This document shows positions 10,299 to 17,860 of a stretch of DNA of 25,609 bases, one piece after another (position 1 is the stretch's first letter; each line of letters opens with the position of its first letter). The stretch is from DATHCB01 sp035319765 (GTDB lineage: Archaea > Thermoproteota > Bathyarchaeia > Bathyarchaeales > SOJC01): positions 1-25,609 of the forward strand of contig DATHCB010000119.1 in the NCBI GenBank assembly GCA_035319765.1, in the 5' to 3' direction. The notes under the pieces are model-generated. The model saw only the letters and a program-made list of their open reading frames with translations, had not been told where the DNA came from and ran no database searches. The position numbers and the translations under genes are program-made.

Positions 10299-10406
10299 TG
10301 GTGGGGCTGCCCGGATTTGGACCGGGGTCCTTCCCGCGCAGTTACGATTGAGGTGCGCTTAGAGAGCCCAAGTCTCCAAGCCTAGACCAAGCTAGCCGAC
10401 AGCCCC
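10299..10406 (-). tRNA. tRNA-Pro (anticodon TGG) with insertion in the variable region
   Basis: Cloverleaf on the minus strand. Acceptor stem GGGGCTG (10406-10400) pairs perfectly with CAGCCCC (10309-10303); discriminator A and an encoded CCA (10301-10299) follow. The D arm has G18G19, the anticodon stem GGAGA/TCTCT holds loop CTTGGGC with anticodon TGG at 10370-10368, and the T stem CCCGG/CCGGG is perfect. Between the anticodon stem and T stem lie 34 bases where a class I tRNA has 4-5, so about 29 are extra. They contain a 5-bp hairpin (GCGCA/TGCGC). This may be a non-canonical intron in the variable loop; I could not draw a clean bulge-helix-bulge. The T loop reads TCCAAAT, so position 55 is C instead of the nearly invariant U. 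A degenerate or pseudo-tRNA is the alternative, but perfect acceptor and T stems argue for function. Confidence 0.85.
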
Positions 10407-11064
10407 TTTGCCAATTACTTATGTTGGTTGAAAAAGAGTGAATTAAGGTTTTTCCACGAGAAAGACATTATTCGAAAACGCCGAAATAGGAAATGATGCT
10501 CAGGTAACAGGACAAAGTTATTATTGACCTGCGGCGGTGAAAATTGTTGTCAGAGACCTGTTAGTTGCGCTCGTCTTTCATGGGGTTCACTTTTCTGAGA
10601 CGTTTTGTTGGTCGTTTTCTGTGGGCAAAATCGCCCCTGATGGCTGAGCAAAATTAGGAGTCAGCAAAGCATTTCAGTCGGTGAAGATGGCTTTTTTCAC
10701 CACGAAGGCAAAGAGGCAAGGTTCTCAGCGATTAGTAGATTAAGGACATCGAAATTAGAGAGGGTTAGAACAGGGTTGGCATTTTCTGTCGGACCTATAG
10801 AAGAACGTCGGCCTAGCAATCTTAGGGGTCAACAAGGTGAGCACAGAAGCACGCCTTTGTTATGAAAGATTAAGTTTTTCCAAGTGGAGACTGACGAGTA
10901 TGACCCAGAGTTATAGCCTATGTAGAGGTTTCATGCCATCCACGAATATGACTTATATTTAGCATAAATCCCAAATGCTTCTGCATATCTTCCAAGAAGC
11001 ATAAAGTATTAAAAGTTCGTTATAGTAACGTAGTAAGTCAAAATCCAAGAAATAGTGAGGTAAC
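10407..11064. other. Non-coding gap between tRNA-Pro and surface protein gene
   Basis: About 650 bases without a supportable gene on either strand; all open frames are short. Two small hairpins occur together: GGGC/GCCC near 10623-10636 and GCTGA/TCAGC at 10643-10647 and 10661-10665. I found no box C/D pair, no rRNA or SRP RNA signature. The right end carries a TATA-like TATTAAAA near 11006-11014 serving the downstream gene. Confidence 0.5.
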
Positions 11065-11733
11065 TTGGCGAGAACAAGAAAGAGCGCGCTGAGGCCAGTT
11101 GTTATCTTTCTTATCGGGGTTATTTTGATTGCTCTCTCATTCGCGCTCTGGTACTACACGGTGCCTCCCGTGACAGGTTTGAGCACAAATAGCATCGCGC
11201 CCCCTGCAGCATCGAAAACTATTGCCAATGGCTCCAGCCTTATCTATTACTTCGGCTATGTCTATTTCAACTCCGCAAACATCTACAACAAAAGCCGCCC
11301 CATCGACGATTCTTTCAATCTGTCACTGCAAGTCGTCGCAAATACCGGTCCAATCAGCGTTACCGTTTACGTACGTGGCAATACAGTTTTCAGTGCGAAG
11401 ACGAACGCTACGGACAGAACAATATGGTGTAATTCTACGTTAGCCGCAAGCAACAAGACAATTCCTGCAGGCACGATCGTGTATCCTAATATTGCGCACC
11501 CTATCTCGGTTTCCTTGCTGGATGCCTTCACTGGGGGTACGACACCTTACATGATTATCCAGAATCTGAATTCAACATCGCCAACAAGCGTCTCGTATTT
11601 TTACAGCTATACTGCGAAGTTCAGGAGCAGCGACGGCTTACCCATATTGATATTCATAGTGGGAGTGATAATCGCAGTAATCGAAGGAATTGGTCTACTC
11701 AGGTTGGCGATAACGCGAGTAAGAGAACGCTAA
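11065..11733 (+). CDS. Membrane-anchored surface protein with many N-glycosylation sequons
   Basis: 222 residues. A basic N-terminus is followed by a transmembrane helix (about 11-32), an external domain of about 160 residues, and a second helix (about 194-215) ending in a basic tail, so both ends are likely cytoplasmic. The external part is rich in Ser, Thr, Asn and aromatic residues, has one Cys, and contains seven Asn-X-Ser/Thr sequons (NGS, NKS, NLS, NAT, NST, NKT, NST), typical of archaeal glycosylated envelope proteins. Predicted beta-rich fold resembles a pseudopilin- or S-layer-associated domain only in general style; I recognise no family. TTG start at 11065 has GAGGT five bases upstream and a TATA-like box near 11006-11014. 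It stands alone. Function unknown. Confidence 0.75.
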   Translation: MARTRKSALRPVVIFLIGVILIALSFALWYYTVPPVTGLSTNSIAPPAASKTIANGSSLIYYFGYVYFNSANIYNKSRPIDDSFNLSLQVVANTGPISVTVYVRGNTVFSAKTNATDRTIWCNSTLAASNKTIPAGTIVYPNIAHPISVSLLDAFTGGTTPYMIIQNLNSTSPTSVSYFYSYTAKFRSSDGLPILIFIVGVIIAVIEGIGLLRLAITRVRER

Positions 11734-11743
11734 ATCCCTCAAG

Positions 11744-12076
11744 CTAATGTTGGATAATGCACAGCATCACTTTTGGGCAGGTCAAACATTTATCGGGAAG
11801 AGGGTTATTCTCGGAGAGTCCCTGTAAATATCCTATGTAATGGATGCAACCCTCTGGTCTTTTTTCCATGACAGCAGGATTTTCTGGATCAGCCGCAGCG
11901 ACAGCTTCTACAGATCCCAAATCCTTACGATCTTTTAAGACCAAGTCGACCTTGGAGTGACAGTGTGGGCATGCATAGTAACTTTCTCTGGATAATTCGC
12001 CTCTGCTTGCGAGGAGAATTGGTTGGTTGAATCCTTTCCCGCAATTGCCGTATGGACACACCAAGCCGTTACCCAT
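11744..12076 (-). CDS. Cys-rich conserved archaeal protein, putative zinc binding
   Basis: A protein of 110 residues if begun at ATG 12076. The N-terminal domain has CPYGNCGKGF and CPHCHSK separated by about 30 residues, a C2H2-like or zinc-ribbon-like pattern. The C-terminal domain has a second cluster GCIHYIGYL...PDKCLTCPKVMLC with four Cys and one His. The pattern suits two metal sites (zinc, or iron-sulfur for the second). I recall similar short proteins in archaeal genomes but not a function. The ATG at 12076 is supported by a minus-strand TATA-like CGATATATTA at 12091-12100, close to leaderless spacing; the frame stays open upstream to 12151, but that extension is AT-rich and unlikely to be coding. 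Confidence 0.75.
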   Translation of the reverse strand: MGNGLVCPYGNCGKGFNQPILLASRGELSRESYYACPHCHSKVDLVLKDRKDLGSVEAVAAADPENPAVMEKRPEGCIHYIGYLQGLSENNPLPDKCLTCPKVMLCIIQH

Positions 12077-12090
12077 TATCGACCCCAAGA

Positions 12091-12100
12091 TAATATATCG
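12091..12100 (-). promoter_or_regulatory. TATA box for the Cys-rich protein gene
   Basis: Minus-strand CGATATATTA lies about 20 bases before the ATG at 12076, inside a very AT-rich stretch that runs to about 12125 and could offer alternative boxes. Confidence 0.4.
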
Positions 12101-12167
12101 AGTATTAATAATTAATAAATATTTTTGCACAATCGTACAACAGCAACACACTACAGACTACCTTAGC

Positions 12168-12752
12168 CTAGAGCTTAGAAACGTACCAGTCTGCAAACTT
12201 TCTCAGCGCATCAGCTCTATGCGAAAGCTCGTTCTTCTCAGCGATCGACATCTCTGCAAGGGTCTTCTTTTGGACTTTCTCAGGGCGAAAAATAGGGTCA
12301 AAGCCAAAGCCTTGTAAGCCTCTTATCTCCTTGGTTATTTTGCCTTCAATTTTTCCGTTAAAACATTTAGGCTGCTTCCAATTTGGACTGCAAAACGCAA
12401 CTACCGACTCGAAAAATGCTTTCCTTTTATTCGAGTTGCTCATTAATCTGAGAATTCCCCGCGTCCCTATGGTTCGAAACACGTAAGAAGAATATGGACC
12501 TGGAAAGCCGTTAAGCTCTTCTATAAACAAGCCGGCGTCTTCAACGATTATGGGCAATCGGCACTTTTTCACGGCGTCTAAAGCACTCGCTATTGCTACA
12601 TCTTCTATTTTATCAGCTTGAATTTCGACGGTTTCCACGTTGAGCATAGCCGTTGAAAGGTTAAACTCATTTAGCGCTAGACGGGCTTCGTTGAATTTGT
12701 GAACATTTCCCGTGACGAAAAAGACTACTTTTTTCAACAGTTTATTAGTCAA
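12168..12752 (-). CDS. rdgB: XTP/dITP pyrophosphatase (HAM1/RdgB family)
   Basis: Hydrolyses non-canonical purine nucleoside triphosphates (XTP, dITP, ITP) to the monophosphate, keeping them out of DNA and RNA. The 194-residue length is typical. Motifs in order: VFFVTGNVHKFNEA (substrate loop, about 10-23), VEIQADKIEDVA, IIVEDAGLFIEELNGFPGPYSS (metal and base recognition, about 67-88), the GKIEGKITKEIRG strand, GFGFDPIF (catalytic, about 147-154), and AEMSIAEKNELSHRADAL. The start appears to be TTG at 12752 with GGGTG about 11 bases upstream; a TTG a few codons in is an alternative. It lies upstream of the Cys-rich gene and downstream of bud32 on the same strand, but gaps on both sides suggest separate transcription. 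Confidence 0.95.
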   Translation of the reverse strand: MTNKLLKKVVFFVTGNVHKFNEARLALNEFNLSTAMLNVETVEIQADKIEDVAIASALDAVKKCRLPIIVEDAGLFIEELNGFPGPYSSYVFRTIGTRGILRLMSNSNKRKAFFESVVAFCSPNWKQPKCFNGKIEGKITKEIRGLQGFGFDPIFRPEKVQKKTLAEMSIAEKNELSHRADALRKFADWYVSKL

Positions 12753-13131
12753 TATCTTTTTGCACCCTTTGTGGTCACATCAGAATGTCCTTTCCAACTA
12801 TTTTAGGCAATTCAAAAAAGTTTCCTTTGCATCTTTGAAGCTCATCTTCCCATTGCTTCATGATTCATCGCGCAAAGGCATAACCGATCAAGCAATTTTT
12901 TCCCTGTATCGTAGTGAAGGAGCCAGTAGTGTTCACTGCAAATTCAATCATTAGATCTTTTTCACCCGTTTCTTTCTTCCCTTAGAGATTTGCCTATTTT
13001 TCATGCCTCTACAGGTGAGACCGGCATAATTTGAGTCTCATACTTTGCCGGCAGCTGGAGTTTCTTCGTTGTTAGGTCGGATTCTTAGGGACAGCAGCGC
13101 GAAGGGCCGCGCATCGAAAATCTTTTCGTTT
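12753..13131. other. Gap with alternative-pairing inverted repeats
   Basis: No supportable gene. A 17-codon basic open frame exists on the minus strand but has no family resemblance. The notable content is two interleaved inverted repeats: TGAGAC at 13016-13021 with GTCTCA at 13035-13040, and CGGCA at 13022-13026 with TGCCG at 13046-13050. They cannot form together without a strained pseudoknot, so they read as mutually exclusive hairpins. On the minus strand this lies downstream of bud32 and upstream of rdgB. Confidence 0.45.
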
Positions 13132-13773
13132 TCACCTCTCTTCTCTCTCCTCAACATATCTCCCTCTTTTTTCTATTTCTTTTATCTTCTCCAAAATGCT
13201 TCTCATCACCGTCTTGCCAATGATTTTTTCGTATCCCTTCATAACAGCTTCGAAACATTCTTCGGCGTGCCGATAATGGGTGCTTTGGAATGCTCTTTTC
13301 ATCAAGTGCAAATCTACTCCGCGGATTTCGAGTTCTGCTGAATATTCTCCCAAGCCAAAGTCGACGAAGACGACTTTATCGTCGGGGGTTAGTATCATGT
13401 TTGAAGTTGTTAAGTCGCCATGAATTATTTCGTGGTCGTGAAGTTGACCGATAAGTTCTCCCACACGCCGACACAATTGCAGTCTTTCTTCTTGCTTTAG
13501 ATCATTTAGGACTTGTTTGACTTGCTTTCCTTCAATAAATTCCATGATGATTGCCGAGTTCTTACCATCTATCATGAATATAGCGGGTGTCGGGACTCCT
13601 GCTTCTTTGGCTCGGTGAATGAGTTGTGGTTCATGCATCGTTCTGTATGTTCTTATCTGCTCATCGAGCTTCGGAAGTCGGTAATTTTTGGGCAGGCGTT
13701 TTTTCATGATTACCTTTCTTTCATGCCATTCTTCCAGAAAGAGGCTAGCTTCCGCTCCTTTTCTCATCAGCAA
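13132..13773 (-). CDS. bud32: Bud32, KEOPS complex kinase/ATPase
   Basis: Small atypical protein kinase that activates Kae1 within KEOPS for N6-threonylcarbamoyladenosine (t6A37) synthesis on ANN-decoding tRNAs. At 213 residues it is typical. Visible motifs are RKGAEASLFLEEW (nucleotide strand, near residue 4), VIMKKRLPKNYRLPKLD (lysine and the PKxYR-x-P-x-LD segment unique to the family, about 21-37), the hinge IIMEFIEGKQV, catalytic IHGDLTTSN (Asp120, Asn125) and VFVDFGLGEYS (Asp138). The C-terminus is charged (EKRGRYVEEREER). It starts at TTG 13773, four bases after the kae1 stop, with GAGGT about 10 bases upstream; ATG two codons later is an alternative. Kae1 and Bud32 are separate genes here, as in many archaea, although some fuse them. 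Confidence 0.96.
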   Translation of the reverse strand: MLMRKGAEASLFLEEWHERKVIMKKRLPKNYRLPKLDEQIRTYRTMHEPQLIHRAKEAGVPTPAIFMIDGKNSAIIMEFIEGKQVKQVLNDLKQEERLQLCRRVGELIGQLHDHEIIHGDLTTSNMILTPDDKVVFVDFGLGEYSAELEIRGVDLHLMKRAFQSTHYRHAEECFEAVMKGYEKIIGKTVMRSILEKIKEIEKRGRYVEEREER

Positions 13774-13777
13774 GGGT

Positions 13778-14803
13778 CTAGACCTCTATCCATGGCACAG
13801 GAACCTTTTCTAATCGCCACTTTAGCCTAACAAAACTCTTTTCTACGGGGGTCCTGAGTCCATTCAAGAATGCAAGCAATCCTGTCCAAGCAATCATCGC
13901 CCCGTTGTCGACCGCATATTGTGTTGGAACTACAGAGAACTTTGTGTTGTGTTCTTTAGCTATTTCATTGATCATGGACTGTAAGCGTTTGTTTGCAGCA
14001 ACTCCACCCGTCAAGGATACTTCAGGCTTTTCCGTATGTGCCAATGCTCTCTCAGTCACTTCTGTCAGCATGGAGAAGGCCACTTCTTGGAGGCTAAAGC
14101 ATAGGTCTTCAAGACGGTGCATTCCTTTATGAAGCTGCTGTGTGGCAGCGGTTAATAGCCCACTGTACGATAGGTCCATTCCTTTGACCACGTAAGGAAG
14201 TGGAATCATCTCCTTTCCCTCAATAGCCAGCTTCTCAATGATCGCGCCGAACGGCATGCCCTCTTTCTGGTGTAGTCCGGCTTCTCTCGCAAAGACGTCG
14301 AGGCAGTTGCCAATCGCTATGTCCAAGGTCTCGCCGAAGACGCGGTATCGGTTTGCTTCAAAGGCGGTCACGATGGTATTACCGCCTGACACATAAAGTG
14401 TTACAGGATCCTTCGCTTTCTCTATCAATTTGCCAATCTCTATGTGTGCAATGCAGTGGTTGACCCCGACAAGTGGCAATTTAAGATAGGAAGCTAACGC
14501 CCGCGCTACGGTTGCGCCTGTTCTGAGGCATGGCCCTAAGCCTGGTCCCTGTGAAAACGCCACGACCGCGATCTCTCTCGGCTTCATTTCGGCTTTATGA
14601 AATGCCCTTCTCAGAACCTCTCCCGCAACCTGCGCATGATGCCGTGCTGCCTCTCGAGGGTGTATTCCGCCTTCTTCGGGTACATAGGCGCTAATTATAT
14701 TGGCTAATATTTCGCCCTCTGTTGATGCGATTCCCGCGCTGAAGTCGTCTGCCGTCGATTCGATGCCTAGACAGTATGCAAGGTTTTTCTGCAATTCTTG
14801 CAC
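13778..14803 (-). CDS. kae1: Kae1, KEOPS complex t6A37 threonylcarbamoyltransferase
   Basis: Catalytic subunit of KEOPS: transfers threonylcarbamoyl to A37 of tRNAs. 341 residues, ASKHA fold. The metal-binding HCIAHIE (His116, His120) and the segments GIESTADDFSAGI, HPREAARHHA, FSQGPGLGPCLRTGA, VSGGNT, LSYSGLLTA, LTGGVAANKRL and YAVDNGAMIAWTG are all present. The start is probably GTG at 14803; a minus-strand TATA-like TTAAAAATG near 14832-14840 is consistent with a very short leader. It heads an operon with bud32. The other KEOPS subunits (Cgi121, Pcc1) are not in the window. Confidence 0.97.
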   Translation of the reverse strand: MQELQKNLAYCLGIESTADDFSAGIASTEGEILANIISAYVPEEGGIHPREAARHHAQVAGEVLRRAFHKAEMKPREIAVVAFSQGPGLGPCLRTGATVARALASYLKLPLVGVNHCIAHIEIGKLIEKAKDPVTLYVSGGNTIVTAFEANRYRVFGETLDIAIGNCLDVFAREAGLHQKEGMPFGAIIEKLAIEGKEMIPLPYVVKGMDLSYSGLLTAATQQLHKGMHRLEDLCFSLQEVAFSMLTEVTERALAHTEKPEVSLTGGVAANKRLQSMINEIAKEHNTKFSVVPTQYAVDNGAMIAWTGLLAFLNGLRTPVEKSFVRLKWRLEKVPVPWIEV

Positions 14804-14889
14804 CTACAGTTCAAGATTTGATGCTGGTGTTAAACATTTTTAATTCTACCATATCCGCTCAACATACACATTTTTATTCTCAGAGAGCG

Positions 14890-14899
14890 CTATATATAG
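14890..14899 (+). promoter_or_regulatory. TATA box for the RPC34-like / RlmE-like operon
   Basis: CTATATATAG, a near-ideal archaeal TATA box, is centred about 27 bases before the ATG at 14922, predicting a leaderless or nearly leaderless message. It lies back to back with the kae1-bud32 promoter. Confidence 0.6.
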
Positions 14900-14921
14900 A
14901 GGAACTAAGGACACGGTGACC

Positions 14922-15302
14922 ATGCCTAAGAAGAACGACCTAGAACATAAAGCTCTCATGAGCATAGCGAATACCGGCAACGAAGGTGTGCTCCAGTCTG
15001 ACTTGTGGCGCAAATTAGGCGCCAGTAGCAGAGAAGGTTCCAGAATAGCCTTAAAACTCGAAAATAGGGGATTGGTCAATCGCCAGAAAGAACTGCGCGA
15101 GGGTAGATGGACTTACAGGCTTTATCCCAAGCGAAAACCTGCTTCAATAAATTCCATAGCAGACTGCCCGTGTCTCACTTGCCCGGAAAATCTGCGATGC
15201 GGTTCTTGGGGTGCCACGTCTCCGAATGACTGTGACAAATTGACCGAATGGATTTTGAAACAGAGTTCGGAGGAAGTGTTGGATCCCCAGGGTGACAGTT
15301 GA
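14922..15302 (+). CDS. Archaeal homologue of RNA polymerase III subunit RPC34/RPC39
   Basis: Winged-helix protein of about 126 residues. The first 75 residues are a winged helix (EHKALMSIANTGNEGVLQSDLWRKLGASSREGSRIALKLENRGLV followed by a basic wing). The C-terminus carries five Cys in CPCLTCPENLRC...TSPNDCDKLTEWIL. That spacing and the SP-x-NC-x-x-x-TEW ending match what I remember of eukaryotic RPC39, where the cysteines bind an iron-sulfur cluster. Orthologues of RPC34 have been described in Crenarchaeota and Thaumarchaeota. The role there is undefined; it may act at transcription initiation. ATG at 14922 fits the TATA box at 14890-14899; an in-frame GTG at 14916 adds two residues. The rRNA methyltransferase begins four bases after its stop. 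A plain winged-helix regulator with an Fe-S site is the alternative. Confidence 0.8.
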   Translation: MPKKNDLEHKALMSIANTGNEGVLQSDLWRKLGASSREGSRIALKLENRGLVNRQKELREGRWTYRLYPKRKPASINSIADCPCLTCPENLRCGSWGATSPNDCDKLTEWILKQSSEEVLDPQGDS

Positions 15303-15305
15303 GAG

Positions 15306-15923
15306 TTGCCGAAAACTTGGCTGAAAATGCATAGGCGCGATTATTATTATCAGAAAGCAAAGGAAGAGAAGTATCGCTCGAGAGCGGCGTACAAGCTGTT
15401 ACAAGTTATTCGTAAATACCATTTCATGAAACCAGGAGACGTCGTCGTAGATTTAGGCTCAGCACCAGGCGGTTGGCTACAGGTTGCAAGTAAAACAGTA
15501 GGAGAACAAGGGATAGTGTTAGGTATCGATGTAAAGCAGATCGAACCGCTGGCAGAATCGAACGTCTGTGCGATCGTGGGGGATATCACGTGGCCCGAGA
15601 TAATTAGCCAAGTTAAAGAAATCCTTTCACGCGAGGCAGTCGTCGTCACTTCGGACGTTTCGCAAAGCTTAAGTGGGGTCTGGGAGCTTGATCACGCTCG
15701 ACAAATTGACTTGGCAAGACGATCACTCGAGATAGCGCTGGCCGTTCTTAAAAGTGGCGGGAACTTCTTCGTTAAGACTTTTCAGGGGGATGCAAGTGAA
15801 GAGTTTATCAAAGATGTTAGACGGCGTTTTGGTCGCGTTGAGATTGTCAAGCCAGAGGCAAGCCGGGCAAGAAGTGCAGAAATATATGTTCTTGGACTGC
15901 GTCTTAAAGCCACGCCAACTTGA
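15306..15923 (+). CDS. rlmE: RlmE/FtsJ-type rRNA 2'-O-methyltransferase
   Basis: SAM-dependent ribose methyltransferase of 205 residues, the size of RlmE, which methylates U2552 in the A-loop of 23S rRNA. The K-D-K-E catalytic tetrad is visible: Lys30 in SRAAYKLL, Asp117 in TSDVSQSLSG, Lys157 in FVKTFQGD and Glu192 in SAEIYVLG. The SAM loop is VVDLGSAPGGWLQVA (about 47-61). The loop after Asp117 reads SQSLSG, where I expect a form closer to APNxSG, so the substrate site may be somewhat altered. TTG start at 15306 immediately follows the RPC34-like gene, so the pair is co-transcribed. The stop abuts the stop of the convergent desulfurase with no gap. Target could instead be another rRNA or tRNA site. 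Confidence 0.9.
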   Translation: MPKTWLKMHRRDYYYQKAKEEKYRSRAAYKLLQVIRKYHFMKPGDVVVDLGSAPGGWLQVASKTVGEQGIVLGIDVKQIEPLAESNVCAIVGDITWPEIISQVKEILSREAVVVTSDVSQSLSGVWELDHARQIDLARRSLEIALAVLKSGGNFFVKTFQGDASEEFIKDVRRRFGRVEIVKPEASRARSAEIYVLGLRLKATPT

Positions 15924-17141
15924 CTATACTGCTAGGTTTTCTGCTATCTTGCGCACGGCCTCTACCAGTTTGTCCACTTCTTCTCTGGTATTGTAGAAGT
16001 AGGTTGACGCTCTTACCAAGCCGCTTTTCTTTATGACCGCTTTCATAAGTGGCAAAGCGCAGTGATGACCAGATCTCGTCATGATACTGGCGGTGACATC
16101 AAGTGCCAAGGCCACATCATGTGAGTTCAAGTCGCCAACATTGAAAGGTAAGATGCTAATCTTGCGCTTAGGCGGGGGACCGTAGATTTCAATTTTGGGT
16201 ATTTTACAGAATTCCTCATGCATTTGGCTGGCCAATTCTTTCTCATACTTTTCAATGTTTTCCATTCCTATTCCTTGCAAGTAGTCAACGGCTGCGCCCA
16301 ACCCTATAACCTCTGCAACTGGAGGCGTACCTCCCTCGAAACGCTTAGCAGTCTTGTTCAGTCGGTAGTCATCAATTTCTACGTCTTCAATCGATCCGCC
16401 CCCAATGGACAGGGGCTCAACGCTATCCATCACGTCACCTTTCATAAACAAAACGCCACAGCCAGTTGGTCCACACATCTTATGTCCACTGAAGGCGAGA
16501 AAGTCACAGCCGATTTTTCGCACGTCCACCTTCATGTGCGGCGCAGATTGGGCGGCATCAATGAGCATGAGGGCATCATGCTCATGGGCAACTTTTGCTA
16601 TCTCAGTTGTTGGCAGTATTGTGCCAAGAACGTTCGAAGCATGAGTAACTGCGACTAATTTCGTTTTATCATCAATTGCTTTTTCGAAATCCGACAGTTC
16701 TAGGATCCCTCGGATTTTTGGTTCTTTTGGCATTACAACTTCGACTTCGACACCAAAACGCTTCTTCAGCCTGAGCCAGACGATGTAGTTCGAGTGGTGT
16801 TCAAGAGCTGATATGACTATTTTGTCGCCTTTTTCCCACTTCAACCCGCTGGCAACTGTATTGATTCCTTCCGTGGTGTTCTTTGTCATGATGATTTCAT
16901 TTTCTGACTTCGCGTTAACAAAGCCCGCCACTTTCGCGCGAGCCCTTTCATATTCCTCGTTAGCTTCTTGAGACAGTCGATATACTCCTCTGCCCACGTT
17001 CGCGCGATACTCGTGATAGAATTCAAGCATCTTCTGGAGCACGGGCTCTGGGGTAAGGCTGCTACTCGCGCTGTCAAAATAAATTAGACCTGTTTTCAGT
17101 ATAGGGAAGTCCTGTCGAATTTTCTCAGGGCTGAACAGCAT
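15924..17141 (-). CDS. sufS: SufS/CsdA-type cysteine desulfurase
   Basis: PLP enzyme that releases sulfur from cysteine as a persulfide for iron-sulfur clusters or thio-modification. At 405 residues it is a standard group II desulfurase. Features: YFDSASSSLTPEPV at the N-terminus, ALEHHSNYIVW (His115, His116), THASNVLGT, LIDAAQSAPH (Asp195), the PLP lysine Lys221 in SGHKMCGPTG, RFEGGTPP and the persulfide cysteine Cys361 in RSGHHCALPLM. ATG 17141 is preceded by AGGAG seven bases upstream and a minus-strand TATA-like CATATAAG at 17176-17183. No SufBCD or SufU/IscU neighbour is in the window, so the acceptor is unknown. Confidence 0.94.
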   Translation of the reverse strand: MLFSPEKIRQDFPILKTGLIYFDSASSSLTPEPVLQKMLEFYHEYRANVGRGVYRLSQEANEEYERARAKVAGFVNAKSENEIIMTKNTTEGINTVASGLKWEKGDKIVISALEHHSNYIVWLRLKKRFGVEVEVVMPKEPKIRGILELSDFEKAIDDKTKLVAVTHASNVLGTILPTTEIAKVAHEHDALMLIDAAQSAPHMKVDVRKIGCDFLAFSGHKMCGPTGCGVLFMKGDVMDSVEPLSIGGGSIEDVEIDDYRLNKTAKRFEGGTPPVAEVIGLGAAVDYLQGIGMENIEKYEKELASQMHEEFCKIPKIEIYGPPPKRKISILPFNVGDLNSHDVALALDVTASIMTRSGHHCALPLMKAVIKKSGLVRASTYFYNTREEVDKLVEAVRKIAENLAV

Positions 17142-17175
17142 CGTATTCTCCTAATTGCGATCTACACAAGACTCT

Positions 17176-17183
17176 CTTATATG
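17176..17183 (-). promoter_or_regulatory. TATA box for the cysteine desulfurase gene
   Basis: Minus-strand CATATAAG would start transcription near 17153, giving a leader of about 12 bases containing the AGGAG ribosome site. Confidence 0.5.
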
Positions 17184-17343
17184 GATGCGTTTCTTCGCAA
17201 CAAGCTTTGCAATAGAAACGCGCGCGAATAGCAAACGATGAGAAACGCATACTCTGTCACCTGGAGTTCAAAGCCTAGACTATCACTTCATGGCGAGATA
17301 ACAAAACAGCGAGTTGACAGCATCATGAATCAGGGTAGCGAAT

Positions 17344-17521
17344 TAATCAAGACGACGGCGTCCTCAACACGATAAAGCGCGTTGCAGAAGAAAGACGCAA
17401 AACGAGGCACTGCATATTCTGCTCGCCCTTACAGAGAAGAATCACACTGTCACTGGCAAACTATATAGAAATTATCCGCATGTGCCGTACAGCAATGGAA
17501 GGATCTCAGCGATTCTAGTGA
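17344..17521 (+). pseudogene. Possible remnant of a winged-helix protein, Orc1/Cdc6-like
   Basis: One plus-strand frame ending at the stop near 17523 reads EALHILLALTEKNHTVTGK, then LYRNYPHVPYSNGRISAIL, before an in-frame stop and a few more in-frame residues (DIGKLQ). The rhythm - hydrophobic helix, TG-x-LY, then a basic helix with GRIS-x-x-L - resembles the C-terminal winged helix of Orc1/Cdc6 initiators, minus about ten residues. There is no start codon with a ribosome site and no AAA+ part. It could be coincidence; I mark it as a weak call. Confidence 0.25.
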
Positions 17522-17850
17522 GATAAGACATAGGAAAGCTTCAATGGAGTGCTTGACAATTCACGAAAATTAAGCACCAATTTTCCAACGAAGTGTCGGA
17601 TCGGTCAGCTTTAAGGATACTGGTAAAACAATGCCTATCTTCATGAAAGAGTGTAACCGAGGCATTGTGCCATAGGAAGTAGTCTTTGTCGGTTTCTCAA
17701 TAAAATGAATCGGCGTGTTCAAAAACTCCTGCCGGGGGAATTCTGAATGCTCCAGATGCTTCGCTTCAGTCAATGCCGGATAATGCTTTAAGATGCCTAC
17801 AAAACTAGCTCAAAAGTGTCGCTATTTTCTGTGCGGCTTTTACGTCCCGA

Positions 17851-17860
17851 CAGTCTTAAA
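17851..17860 (+). promoter_or_regulatory. TATA box for leaderless HTH-Fae-Hps gene
   Basis: TCTTAAATAG is centred about 26 bases before the ATG at 17882, exactly where a leaderless transcript would begin. It supports the long start that includes the N-terminal DNA-binding domain. Confidence 0.5.

Noticed and set aside
10407..11064. Possible box C/D guide RNA or SRP RNA in the gap
   Set aside because: One C-box-like ATGATGC near 10493 but no D box at the right distance, and no SRP or RNase P signature.
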